From Gammaproteobacteria bacterium (GTDB lineage Bacteria > Pseudomonadota > Gammaproteobacteria > Steroidobacterales > Steroidobacteraceae), in contig JANXZG010000003.1 in NCBI GenBank assembly GCA_025355645.1, positions 1-64,000 on the forward strand: a DNA stretch of 64,000 bases, read 5' to 3'. Position numbers and translations under genes: made by a program. This document shows, piece after piece, positions 18,462 to 26,720 of the stretch. The notes below the pieces were generated by a model. It had not been told where the DNA came from and ran no database searches. It saw only the letters and a program-made list of their open reading frames with translations. Positions within the stretch are counted from its first letter, which is position 1. Each line of letters begins with the position of its first letter.

Positions 18462-19298
18462 GTATCCGGCTTTCGTGCGCTTCGCCTCGTACATTGCCCT
18501 ATCCGCCTGCCTGACCAAACATTCCGGATCTACCCCGTGTTTTGGCCAAACGGCGATGCCGATACTGACGCCGATTACTACGGTCACGGGAGCTTCTGAG
18601 GCGGGAATTTCACACGGTTGCTGGATTGCCGCAATGAGTTTCTTTGCGATCATGATCGCATCCTTTTCCTTGCGAATTTCTGCCAGCAAGTACAGAAATT
18701 CATCGCCCCCATGGCGGCAAATCGTGTCGTCGCGTCGAGTGATCTTTTTGAGCCGGGCCGCGATCACTTGCAGCACAGCATCGCCAGCCTCGTGCCCATA
18801 GCTATCGTTGATGCCTTTAAAGTTATTCAGATCCAGGAACATGACTGCCAAAGTCCAACTGTGACGAGCCGCCTGTGCCAGCCCGTGTTCCAGGCGATCA
18901 TTGAAAAGCGCCCGGTTCGGTAACCCCGTCAACGAGTCATGAAAGGACGCGTGCTTGTCCACTTCGCTCTGCTCGGTCAAGGCGGTGAGGCGATCTTCCA
19001 GTGCATGTCGCTCCTGCACCTCGACCTTTAACGCCTCATTGACGATAGTCAACTGTTCGGATGCATGCTGTACCTTACCTTCGACCACCGCGCTTTTTTC
19101 AAGGGCAGTAGTCACCCGCGGCGGCGGCGTGGTCCTCCCTAGTTCTTGGGCTAACGCCGTGTTGACCGTTGAAAGATCATCTGCGCACTCCTCTACGATA
19201 TCTTTTACGCGCTCACTTTGATCGAGTGCCTTGATCAAAGCGGCTGCGGGGACATAGTCCTGGGTTAATCTGCGATTCTTGCGGGCAGGCATAGACAA
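18447..19298 (-). CDS. diguanylate cyclase (GGDEF domain), soluble
   Basis: 283 residues. The N-terminal 110 residues are helical and coiled-coil-like, and the GGDEF domain spans about 115-280. SFHDSLTGLPNRALFNDRLEH is the domain start, and the active site GGDEF (197-201) is intact. An inhibitory I-site RxxD (R188-D191) precedes it, so product feedback by cyclic di-GMP is expected. There is no EAL domain. Cyclic di-GMP commonly controls motility and biofilm. No membrane segment or receiver is visible; the N-terminal coil is presumably a dimerisation or sensing element. Confidence 0.88.
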   Translation of the reverse strand: MSMPARKNRRLTQDYVPAAALIKALDQSERVKDIVEECADDLSTVNTALAQELGRTTPPPRVTTALEKSAVVEGKVQHASEQLTIVNEALKVEVQERHALEDRLTALTEQSEVDKHASFHDSLTGLPNRALFNDRLEHGLAQAARHSWTLAVMFLDLNNFKGINDSYGHEAGDAVLQVIAARLKKITRRDDTICRHGGDEFLYLLAEIRKEKDAIMIAKKLIAAIQQPCEIPASEAPVTVVIGVSIGIAVWPKHGVDPECLVRQADRAMYEAKRTKAGYSIAP

Positions 19299-19677
19299 TT
19301 AGATTCCCTCGCTAAGGACTAGATTGGGGGGTGGCCTGTGGAATCGCCGCGCAACTAGCCTTCGTGCGCAGGTCACGCTGATTGGCGCCACGGTGAGGAG
19401 AATTTGACTCAAGTACACATGACACCCCTACGTTGGTCCCGGTTATGGAAGCACGACCTTGACGATTCAACTGAAATCGGCTGAGCCGGAAAGCGGTTAT
19501 CGAGTATTACCGCTTCGTTGAATGAATGCTGTACGTCAACAGCTTCATATGCGGTAGGACAACGAGCGGGGGTCTTAACCCTGGGGTCTGCCAAAAAGAA
19601 CGCAAATTAACGAGCAAAGCCGACGATTTTATGAGGAAGCTGGCCGCGTCCGCGCAGCAATGCGCGGGCCCACGCTA

Positions 19678-19831
19678 CTAGGATAACTCTTGGTAATTTC
19701 GCCAGATCTGGGTCGAGTAAAATGTCCCTGACAGCAAGACCAGCAGCGATCCGGCGGCCCCATAGATGGAGGAAAAGGTGCTTTTCCCAAGTAGTAGGCG
19801 ATTGCGAACTTTCCGGGGCGGAGGTGCCCCT
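19678..19831 (-). pseudogene. C-terminal remnant of a YihY/BrkB ("ribonuclease BN") family membrane protein
   Basis: Reading the minus strand from 19814 gives GKFAIAYYLG. After a one-base shift at the GGGAAAAG run, it gives KSTFSSIYGAAGSLLVLL and FYSTQI, then stop codons at 19675-19680. The order GKF-I--YLG, S-YGAAGSL-VLL--YYS-QI is the signature of the last two helices of YihY/BrkB inner-membrane proteins. An IGA triplet further upstream fits the preceding segment. The rest of the gene is not recognisable, so this is a truncated, frameshifted remnant. Confidence 0.65.
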
Positions 19832-20040
19832 ATGTGGCTAGCAATGACATTGGTGGATTCGGCGGGCTATTAGAGGGTCGCGCCGCGCAACACGGCGAGT
19901 AACAGGGTCACGGGGTGAGCGGATGCATCGACCGCATTGACGAAGTCGTACGCACACCCTGCGTGAAGATCGCGCAGTCGCTGCGCTGACGGCACTGTCG
20001 ATCGCCATAAAATGCCGCAGTCGCAAAACGTGGGCATGGC

Positions 20041-20107
20041 AGGTGTATAGCGAAGCGTCGAAACTGACCATGCCCCACAAGGCCGGTGCTGATCGCTTCG
20101 CCTTCAC
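20041..20107 (-). pseudogene. 67-bp fragment copied from a pilU-like gene
   Basis: Bases 20045-20074 are identical over 30 bases to 24569-24598, inside the intact pilU-like gene. Similarity continues on the far side through GCCGGTGCTGATCGC to about 20107, with small gaps. The matching part encodes GMVSFDASLY near the C-terminus of the ATPase. Here it is followed by unrelated sequence, and the orientation is the same as the parent, about 4.5 kb away. Confidence 0.7.
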
Positions 20108-20179
20108 GAAGTAAACCCCGGCCTGCGGCCGCATCCGGCTGCGCACGGCAAGCCAGACGACTGCCTGCGCCCGCCTTCC

Positions 20180-21075
20180 TCATCTCAGGCGCACGAGCGG
20201 CTCTCCCATCCGGATGCGCTGCCCTGCGATCAGCCCTTCGAGCGACATCCCATTGGGCACAAACAGGATGATGGTCGAGCCATGTTCGAACCAGCCCATT
20301 TCCTGGCCCCGCTCAAACAGGGCATCGCAGCGAAACTCGTACGGGCCCCGATAACGAAGGTGCAGCAGCACATCCAGGAAATGCAGCCGGATGCTCGCGA
20401 CCAGCACGGCCGCCAGTGGCACCAGCGTCACCAGCTGCCCTGAGGCGGTGAGCCGGCAACGGATCACCGCCCGTTCATTCCTGCAGTACATGCGCGCGAT
20501 GCGTCGCAAGGCAATCGGGTTGACGTTCCAGCAATCCCCCGACAGGTAGGTGACCTGCTCCACGCGACAGTCGCCGGGCGCATGGAAGCGGTGGTACATG
20601 CCGGAGGTCAGGCGCAGGGTCGCGAACCTTCCACCGCGGTAATAGCGCACCAGCCGTGGGTCCGCGAGCAGGTCAAGCAATGGATAGGCAGATCCCTTGG
20701 CCTGCAGTACCGAACCGTCCGTTACCTCTCCGCAGGCGCCCACGATCGCATCGCACGGACTGACAAGCCAGCCAGGGTCGGCCGCGATCGGGCGCGCGCC
20801 GGCCTGCAGCTCGCGCGTGAAGCACTCGTGCAGGCTGGCAAACCGCCTTTTTTTGCGTCCGACAGATCCAGCTCCGCAAAGCGCTGCCACAGCCAGATCC
20901 CCGCCCGGCACAACCACGGGTGGCGGATGCGGCTGACCCAGCCCATGAAGCGAGTCAGCTGCCGTCGTGCCAGCAGGTTGCTTAGCACGAAATTAAGGTC
21001 TTCCTGCTGCGAGAGGCGCTTGAGCCAGGAGCGCTCGGTCACGGAAATGTCATCGCCCTGCCATACATTGGCCAC
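20180..21075 (-). pseudogene. psd: phosphatidylserine decarboxylase, interrupted by a frameshift
   Basis: Psd removes CO2 from phosphatidylserine to make phosphatidylethanolamine at the inner membrane. The N-terminal part is in one frame (LTRFMGWVSRI, then AELDLSDAKK) and the rest in the next (RFASLHECFTREL, VSPCDAIVGACGEV, LRLTSGMYHRFHAPGDCRVE, and EMGWFEHGSTIILFVPNG). The HGST block holds the Gly-Ser where the pyruvoyl cofactor forms. The shift falls at a run of seven A on the coding strand (20848-20854); eight A would restore one frame of about 298 residues. It may be a sequencing error, a true mutation, or polymerase slippage. The start GTG 21075 is two bases from the divergent aminotransferase start. 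Confidence 0.8.
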
Positions 21076-21077
21076 GG

Positions 21078-22775
21078 ATGCTCGACCTGTCTCCCTTCTT
21101 ACTTTATGCGCTTGGCGCGTTGATCGGCGTGAGGCTGCTGCGCAAAGCGCAGCGCCGCCTGCAGCTCTCGCGCGCCAAGCACCCCTCCCTGACCGGTCAT
21201 GCGCGCCTGTCGCGCCGCTTCGCCGCGTGGGTGCCGCCCTACGACTACGGCGAAGCGCAATTCTTCCAGGTTGACGGGGCGCCCGCGGAGAGCGCGGCGC
21301 TGCGCCGCACGGGCTTTGCGCGCCTCGAACAGGAATTTGCGCGGCTGTTCCCGAAAAGCGCTCAACTGACCGCGCAGGTGCAAAGCTCGATCTCGGATCT
21401 GCAGTTCACCTCGCGCTACCGCATTCCCTTCCCGTTCAGCCGTTATGTCCGTGAGCGCTTGCAGGGTGGAGCCTTCCTCGAGTCTTCCGCGGGCGTGACA
21501 GTCACCGACCTGGACGGCAACCGGCTCTTCGACTTGACCGGCTCCTATGGGGTCAACGTGTTCGGGTATGACTTCTACAAGGAGTGCATCGCGCGCGGCT
21601 GCGAGCGGGTCCGGGACCTCGGTCCGGTGCTCGGCGCCTACCACCCGGTAGTCGTCGCAAATCTCCGGCGGCTGCTGCAGATTTCGGGCCTGGATGAAGT
21701 GTCGTTCCATATGTCGGGAACAGAAGCCGTGATGCAGGCCGTGCGCCTGGCCCGGTATCACACCCGGAAAAAATACCTGGTGCGCTTTTGCGGCGCGTAT
21801 CACGGCTGGTGGGGCGATGTGCAGCCGGGCATCGGTAACCCGCTGCCCGCGAATGAAACCTACACGCTGCAGGACCAGGCCGAGGCGAGCCTGCGCGTGC
21901 TGCGCACCCGCTCCGATATCGCCTGCGTGCTGGTGAACCCCCTGCAGGCCATGCACCCGAATGCCAGCGCACCGGGGGATTCGACGCTGATCGACAGCGG
22001 CCGCCGCGCCCAGCTTGACCGCGCCGGGTACACCGACTGGCTGGCCCAGCTGGGTGCGGTGTGCACGGCAGGCAACGTCGTGCTGATCTTCGATGAAGTG
22101 TTCCTGGGCTTTCGGCTGGCCGCGGGCGGCGCGCAGGAATACTTTGGCGTGCGCGCCGACTTGGTTACCTACGGCAAGACGGTGGCCGGTGGCCTTCCCG
22201 TCGGCGTGTTGTGCGGCCGGGCGGCCTTGATGAAGCGCTTTCACGAGGAGCAGCCCGCGGATATCTGCTTCGCGCGCGGCACCTTCAACGCCCACCCCTA
22301 CGTCATGGCAGCCATGCATGAGTTCCTGCAGAGGCTCGATGGGCATGCGGTGCGCGCGATGTACCGTGATCTCGACACCCTCTGGGATGGACGCGCCGCG
22401 CTGCTGAACGAGCGGCTGCTGGCGGTCAGCCTGCCGCTGCGTGTCGCGAACTTCTCGACCGTCTGGACCGTGCTCTATGAGCGGCCGTCGCGTTACAACT
22501 GGATGCTCCAGTATTACCTGCGTGCGGCCGGCATCGCGCTCAGTTGGGTGGGCACCGGTCGGCTCATCTTCAGCCTTAACTACACGGACGCCGACTTTGA
22601 ACAAGTGGCGGCGCGCTTCGTCGCTGCGGCCGCGGCGATGAAGCAGGACGGCTGGTGGTGGAGCGATACGGCGCAGACCAATCAATCGATCAGGCGCCGG
22701 ATCTTTCGCGAGATGCCGTTCAGGCGCCTTGCTCTTTCACGTGGTGCATCGGGTCGAGCAGCTCGCCCCGCATGA
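21078..22775 (+). CDS. class III PLP-dependent aminotransferase with N-terminal membrane anchor
   Basis: 565 residues. Residues 4-20 form a hydrophobic anchor followed by a basic stretch; about 20-130 is an extra domain absent from ordinary family members. The fold-type I core has FHMSGTEAVMQAVRLAR, FCGAYHGWWGDVQPG, IFDEVFLGFRLA (PLP Asp near 339) and VTYGKTVAGGLPVG with the Schiff-base Lys at about 367. It most resembles glutamate-1-semialdehyde aminomutase-like proteins, but size and anchor argue against a haem role. Position beside psd and an Mpo1-like gene suggests a membrane-lipid or lipid-linked substrate; that is inference. Confidence 0.78.
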   Translation: MLDLSPFLLYALGALIGVRLLRKAQRRLQLSRAKHPSLTGHARLSRRFAAWVPPYDYGEAQFFQVDGAPAESAALRRTGFARLEQEFARLFPKSAQLTAQVQSSISDLQFTSRYRIPFPFSRYVRERLQGGAFLESSAGVTVTDLDGNRLFDLTGSYGVNVFGYDFYKECIARGCERVRDLGPVLGAYHPVVVANLRRLLQISGLDEVSFHMSGTEAVMQAVRLARYHTRKKYLVRFCGAYHGWWGDVQPGIGNPLPANETYTLQDQAEASLRVLRTRSDIACVLVNPLQAMHPNASAPGDSTLIDSGRRAQLDRAGYTDWLAQLGAVCTAGNVVLIFDEVFLGFRLAAGGAQEYFGVRADLVTYGKTVAGGLPVGVLCGRAALMKRFHEEQPADICFARGTFNAHPYVMAAMHEFLQRLDGHAVRAMYRDLDTLWDGRAALLNERLLAVSLPLRVANFSTVWTVLYERPSRYNWMLQYYLRAAGIALSWVGTGRLIFSLNYTDADFEQVAARFVAAAAAMKQDGWWWSDTAQTNQSIRRRIFREMPFRRLALSRGASGRAARPA

Positions 22776-23334
22776 GGTGAAACGGCGCCTTCCAGTAGGT
22801 CTTCGCATCGTTGAACGGGTCCGTGAGGATCTTGGTCAGCCCTACAAGGCCCGTCCTGACACCCCTCAGGAAAAACAGGTGTACCGTGCGAAACAGCAGC
22901 CCACCAATGCCGAGGGCCAGCCAGACCTCCCCGACATGGCGCAGGAATTCGCCGCGGTCGGCAGAGAGGGGGAACAGGCCGAAGCCGCGCGGGTCCAGCC
23001 ACAGCACTAGCGGGACCAGTGCCCAGAGCACATGCAGCACCACCTTGCGGCGCAGGTTGTAGCCGATCTTGATGGCTTCCTTGTGCTCATGGGTTGCGCG
23101 ATTGACCTGGTCATAGTCCTTCGGTTCGAAGAAGAAATGTCCGGACTGGCGGCTGACCATCGCGACCAGCCAGCCGATCAGCGCCGAGATCACCGGATCC
23201 TTGAACATCATCGCGTAGGCGACGATGAAGCTGATCGCACTGACAAAATGCAGCGACTGATTGATGCGGCTGTGATGGTAATAGCGATGATCGTCCCAGC
23301 GCTGTGTCCGCAATTCTTCCCAGAATCTGGCCAT
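22720..23334 (-). CDS. Mpo1-like (DUF962) membrane protein
   Basis: 204 residues with three to four hydrophobic helices. The N-terminus WDDHRYYHHSRINQSLHFV, followed by a helix pair and GHFFFEP, fits the Mpo1/DUF962 pattern (H..N..LH, GW, GH..fE). Yeast Mpo1 is an iron-dependent dioxygenase that shortens 2-hydroxy fatty acids; bacterial members are uncharacterised. Several His are present that could bind iron. It converges on the aminotransferase, overlapping its 3' end by 56 bases, and is divergent from the glycosyltransferase. Confidence 0.6.
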   Translation of the reverse strand: MARFWEELRTQRWDDHRYYHHSRINQSLHFVSAISFIVAYAMMFKDPVISALIGWLVAMVSRQSGHFFFEPKDYDQVNRATHEHKEAIKIGYNLRRKVVLHVLWALVPLVLWLDPRGFGLFPLSADRGEFLRHVGEVWLALGIGGLLFRTVHLFFLRGVRTGLVGLTKILTDPFNDAKTYWKAPFHLMRGELLDPMHHVKEQGA

Positions 23335-23474
23335 GGTGTTCCTCGAAACAGGACCAACGAATACGGTCGATGAGGCAAATATAGTATTTTTTTCGTTGCA
23401 GCTTCATGACAGCGAAGCCTTTCATCGGTGTGTCATCTTTGGATGCGATGCTGTGCGCCGATGGGAAGCCGGCG

Positions 23475-24479
23475 ATGAGAGTGATGATTGTGACGGATGC
23501 GTGGACGCCGCAGACCAACGGCGTCGTCAGCACGCTGACCGCGACCGCAGCAGCGCTCGAACGCTTCGAGCACGAGGTTGCGATGGTGACGCCGAACCAG
23601 TTTCCCAATATCGCCTGCCCGACCTACCCGGAGATCCGGCTCTCGCTGAACCCGGACGGGAAACTGGCCGACCGGTTCAGGAGTTTCCAGCCCCAGGCCG
23701 TGCACATCGCCACGGAAGGGCCGCTGGGACTTAGCGCACGCCGACATTGCCTGAAACGCCGCCTGCCGTTCACGACCTCCTACCATACGCAGTTTCCGCA
23801 GTACCTGCGGGCGCGCTACCCGATCCCGATCGCCCTGACCTACCGGATGTTGCGTTGGTTCCATGGCCGCGCGGTCTGCTGCATGGTCAGCACTGCCTCG
23901 ATGCGCAGCCAGCTGGCCGCGCGCGGGTTCGTGAACCTCGCGAGCTGGCGCCGCGGCGTCGATACCAACCGGTTTCGGCCACGCGAAAAGACGTTCCTCC
24001 TGGACCTGCCGCGGCCGATTGCGGCGTGCGTGGGCCGAGTTGCGGTAGAGAAGAATATCGAGGCGTTCCTGCGAATGCCCTGCAGCGGATCAAAGATCGT
24101 GATTGGCGACGGCCCGCAGCGCCCAAGCCTGCAGTCGCTAAACCCGGAAGTGCATTTTGCCGGGTTCCGTTTCGGCGAGGACCTGGCCGCGCACCTGGCC
24201 GCTGTCGATGTGCTGGTGTTTCCGAGCCGCACCGACACCTGTGGGCTCGTGATTCTGGACGCCCTGGCCTGCGGCGTGCCGGTGGCCGCCTATCCCGTCA
24301 CGGGACCGATCGACGTGATCGAGGAGGGAGTGACCGGCGTGCTGCACGAAGATTTGGCCATCGCCGCCGTGCGGGCGCTGTCAAACGATGCTACGGAATG
24401 CCGGCGGCGCGCGCTGCGCTGCGGCTGGGAAGTCTGCAGCCGCGAATTCGAGGCGAACCTCGCCCCCTGCCGCGCCTAG
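23475..24479 (+). CDS. GT4-family glycosyltransferase, diacylglycerol/mannosyl-type
   Basis: 334 residues from ATG 23475, which has GGGAAG upstream and gives the family N-terminus MRVMIVTDAWTPQTNGVVS; ATG 23406 would add 23 residues. The two Rossmann domains are visible: acceptor side with TSYHTQFPQYLRARYP, donor side with ACVGRVAVEKNIEAFL, VIGDGPQ and FPSRTDTCGLVILDALACG. This subgroup (SQD2/Agt-like) glycosylates lipids in several bacteria. The second acidic residue of the EX7E motif is Asp instead of Glu, and a usual Phe is Cys. The stop overlaps the convergent pilU-like gene by four bases. Confidence 0.78.
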   Translation: MRVMIVTDAWTPQTNGVVSTLTATAAALERFEHEVAMVTPNQFPNIACPTYPEIRLSLNPDGKLADRFRSFQPQAVHIATEGPLGLSARRHCLKRRLPFTTSYHTQFPQYLRARYPIPIALTYRMLRWFHGRAVCCMVSTASMRSQLAARGFVNLASWRRGVDTNRFRPREKTFLLDLPRPIAACVGRVAVEKNIEAFLRMPCSGSKIVIGDGPQRPSLQSLNPEVHFAGFRFGEDLAAHLAAVDVLVFPSRTDTCGLVILDALACGVPVAAYPVTGPIDVIEEGVTGVLHEDLAIAAVRALSNDATECRRRALRCGWEVCSREFEANLAPCRA

Positions 24480-25561
24480 CCGAAGTTGATCTTGGCCTCG
24501 AGATTGGCGCGCGAGTCGGCTGAGGACAGCGCTTCTTCCAGCTCGATCCTGCCCTCGCGCACCAGGTTGTATAGCGAAGCGTCGAAACTGACCATGCCGC
24601 GCTCGGTGCCGGTGCTGATCGCCTCCTTGATGCCGATGACATCGCCTTTCTTGACGAGCTCCGACATATGCGGCGTGTTGACCATGATCTCGGCGGCCGC
24701 GGCCCGTGCGCCGGTCTTGGTCGTGACCAGGCGCTGCGAGAGCACCGCCCGCAGGTATTGCGAGAGGTCGAGGAAGATCTGGTTGTGCTGTTCGCGCGGG
24801 AACATGTTGATGATGCGATCCAGCGCCTCGGCGCAGTTGTTCGCATGCAGCGTTGCGATGCACAGGTGGCCGGTGCCGGCCATCGCGATTACGGATTCCA
24901 TCGTCTCGCGGTCGCGGATTTCGCCCACCAGGATCACGTCGGGAGAGGCGCGCACGGCACTGCGCAAGGCGCGCGCGAATGACTTGGTATCGAGGCCCAC
25001 TTCGCGCTGGTTGACGATCGATTTCTTGTTGCTGTGCAGGAATTCAATCGGGTCCTCGATAGTCAGGATATGGTCCGACGAGGACTCATTGCGATAGTTA
25101 ATCATCGCGGCAAGCGTGGTCGACTTGCCCGCGCCCGCGGCGCCTACCATCAGGATCAGGCCGCGCTTCAGCATCACCAGTTCCTTGAGGATCTCCGGCA
25201 TGCCAAGATCGTCGAGCTTGGGCATTTCCGAGGTGATGTAGCGCAGCACCATGGCCGGGTTGCCGCGCTGGTAGAAAACCGTGACCCGGAAGCGGCCAAG
25301 GCCCGATTCCGAGATCGCGAAGTCGACATCGAGCTCCTGGTTGAAATGCTCGAGCTGTTCCTTGGTCATCAGGCCGATTGCCGCCTGGCGAACCGTCTCC
25401 GGGCTCAGGATCTGCTTGTTGACGGGAAAGATCTTGCCGTCGATCTTGATTTTGACCGGCGCATAACTTGTGAAAAACAGATCCGACGCCTTCTTCTCTA
25501 CCATTAACCTGAATAATGGCTTGGTATTCATCGACTGAATCGTATTGACTGCCGTAGACAT
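24476..25561 (-). CDS. PilT/PilU-family ATPase (second PilU-like copy)
   Basis: 361-residue hexameric secretion ATPase of the PilT family. Walker A is GAAGAGKST (140-148), the Asp box DHILTIEDPIEFLHS, the Walker B/GEIRDRETM segment, and the His box GHLCIATLHANN are intact. The C-terminal GMVSFDASLYNLVREG matches PilU-like proteins. PilU works with PilT in pilus retraction under load. It is the last of three paralogues in one minus-strand operon, 12 bases after the previous one. The A for T substitution in the P-loop is mild. A 30-base piece of this gene is duplicated at 20045-20074. Confidence 0.88.
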   Translation of the reverse strand: MSTAVNTIQSMNTKPLFRLMVEKKASDLFFTSYAPVKIKIDGKIFPVNKQILSPETVRQAAIGLMTKEQLEHFNQELDVDFAISESGLGRFRVTVFYQRGNPAMVLRYITSEMPKLDDLGMPEILKELVMLKRGLILMVGAAGAGKSTTLAAMINYRNESSSDHILTIEDPIEFLHSNKKSIVNQREVGLDTKSFARALRSAVRASPDVILVGEIRDRETMESVIAMAGTGHLCIATLHANNCAEALDRIINMFPREQHNQIFLDLSQYLRAVLSQRLVTTKTGARAAAAEIMVNTPHMSELVKKGDVIGIKEAISTGTERGMVSFDASLYNLVREGRIELEEALSSADSRANLEAKINFG

Positions 25562-25573
25562 TAATTGGCGCGC

Positions 25574-26719
25574 CTAGTTGGCGTCTTCGTCGATGATTTC
25601 GAGGTCCTTGCCGCCGTCTTCGTTGCGCACTTCGCGCTTGCTCTCGAGCTTGACGCGCAGGCGCAGCTCGTTCTTCGAGTCGGCATTGCGCAGCGCGTCC
25701 TCGTAGGAAACCAGGCCCGCCTCGAACAGCTCGAACAGCGATTGGTCGAAGGTCTTCATGCCAAGGCGATTTGAGCGGCTCATGACATCCTTTATCTTGG
25801 CCACCTCGCCCTTGAAAATCAAATCGGAGATCAACGGCGACTGCAACATGACTTCCATGGCCGCGATGCGCCCGGTGCCCGACTCGCGCGGCAGCAGGCG
25901 CTGCGAGATCAGCGCACGGATGTTCAGCGACAAATCCATCAGCAACTGCTCGCGCCGCTCCTCGGGGAAGAAATTGATGATGCGGTCGAGCGCCTGGTTG
26001 GAATTGTTGGCGTGCAGCGTGGCAAGCACCAGATGGCCGGTCTCGGCGAACTGGATGCCGTATTCCATGGTCTCGCGATCGCGGATTTCGCCGATCAGGA
26101 TGACGTCGGGAGCCTGCCGCAGCGTGTTCTTGAGGGCGATATGCCAATTCTCGCAGTCGACGCCGACTTCGCGGTGGGTAATCACGCAACCCTTGTGCGG
26201 GTGGATGTATTCGACCGGGTCCTCGATCGTGACGATGTGGCCGCGGGTCTTTTCATTGCGATAGCCCACCATCGCCGCCAGCGATGTCGACTTGCCCGAC
26301 CCGGTGCCGCCGACCATGATCACGAAGCCGCGCTTGGACAGGGCGACGTCCTTCAGGATCATCGGCAGCTCAAGTTCCTCGATCGTCGGGATCTTGGCGT
26401 TGATCGTGCGCAGCACGGCGCCGGTAAAGCCCTGCTGGACAAAGGCGCTGACTCGAAAGCGGCCGATGCCAGAGGGCGAAATGGCGAAGTTGCATTCCTT
26501 CGTCGCATCGAATTCCTTTGTCTGCCGGTCATTCATGACCGCCCGCACGAGCGCCGCGCTCTGCTCGGGCAGCAAGGAGCGCTCGGCCTGTGGGCGGATT
26601 TCCCCGTCGATCTTGATGGCCGGCGGAAAGCCGGCCGTGATGAACAGGTCAGAACCCTTTTTCTCGACCATGCGTCGCAGCAGGTCCTGCATCAATCGAA
26701 TGGCTTGATCGCGATCCAT
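25574..26719 (-). CDS. pilU: PilU, PilT-dependent retraction ATPase
   Basis: 381 residues. Start region MVEKKGSDLFITAGFPP and CNFAISPSGIGRFRVSAF are typical PilU. Walker A is GGTGSGKST (137-145); the Asp box IEDPVEYIHPHKG, GEIRDRETMEYGIQFAETGH and ATLHANNSNQALDRIINFFP follow. A charged C-terminal tail ending DEDAN is about 15 residues longer than usual. One base separates it from pilT upstream, so it is translated in the same operon. It would assist PilT in depolymerising type IV pili. Confidence 0.9.
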   Translation of the reverse strand: MDRDQAIRLMQDLLRRMVEKKGSDLFITAGFPPAIKIDGEIRPQAERSLLPEQSAALVRAVMNDRQTKEFDATKECNFAISPSGIGRFRVSAFVQQGFTGAVLRTINAKIPTIEELELPMILKDVALSKRGFVIMVGGTGSGKSTSLAAMVGYRNEKTRGHIVTIEDPVEYIHPHKGCVITHREVGVDCENWHIALKNTLRQAPDVILIGEIRDRETMEYGIQFAETGHLVLATLHANNSNQALDRIINFFPEERREQLLMDLSLNIRALISQRLLPRESGTGRIAAMEVMLQSPLISDLIFKGEVAKIKDVMSRSNRLGMKTFDQSLFELFEAGLVSYEDALRNADSKNELRLRVKLESKREVRNEDGGKDLEIIDEDAN

Positions 26720-26720
26720 A

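Larger units (their letters stand above)
19299..20179. other. 881-bp gene-debris region
   Basis: No intact gene is visible. Two minus-strand remnants are recognisable: a YihY-family C-terminus (19678-19831) and a short pilU-like fragment (20041-20107). A 7-bp inverted repeat (AAGCGGT/ACCGCTT) lies at 19491-19515. The rest gives only short frames with no recognisable motifs. The region looks like worn-out insertions or deletions downstream of psd. Confidence 0.65.

Noticed and set aside
20848-20854. Programmed frameshift as the normal way to make Psd
   Set aside because: Psd is not known to use one, and only an A run is present without further signals; kept as one of three possibilities, not a call.
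21099-22685. 528-residue minus-strand frame
   Set aside because: Exactly antisense to the aminotransferase gene with its intact catalytic motifs; a high-GC shadow frame.
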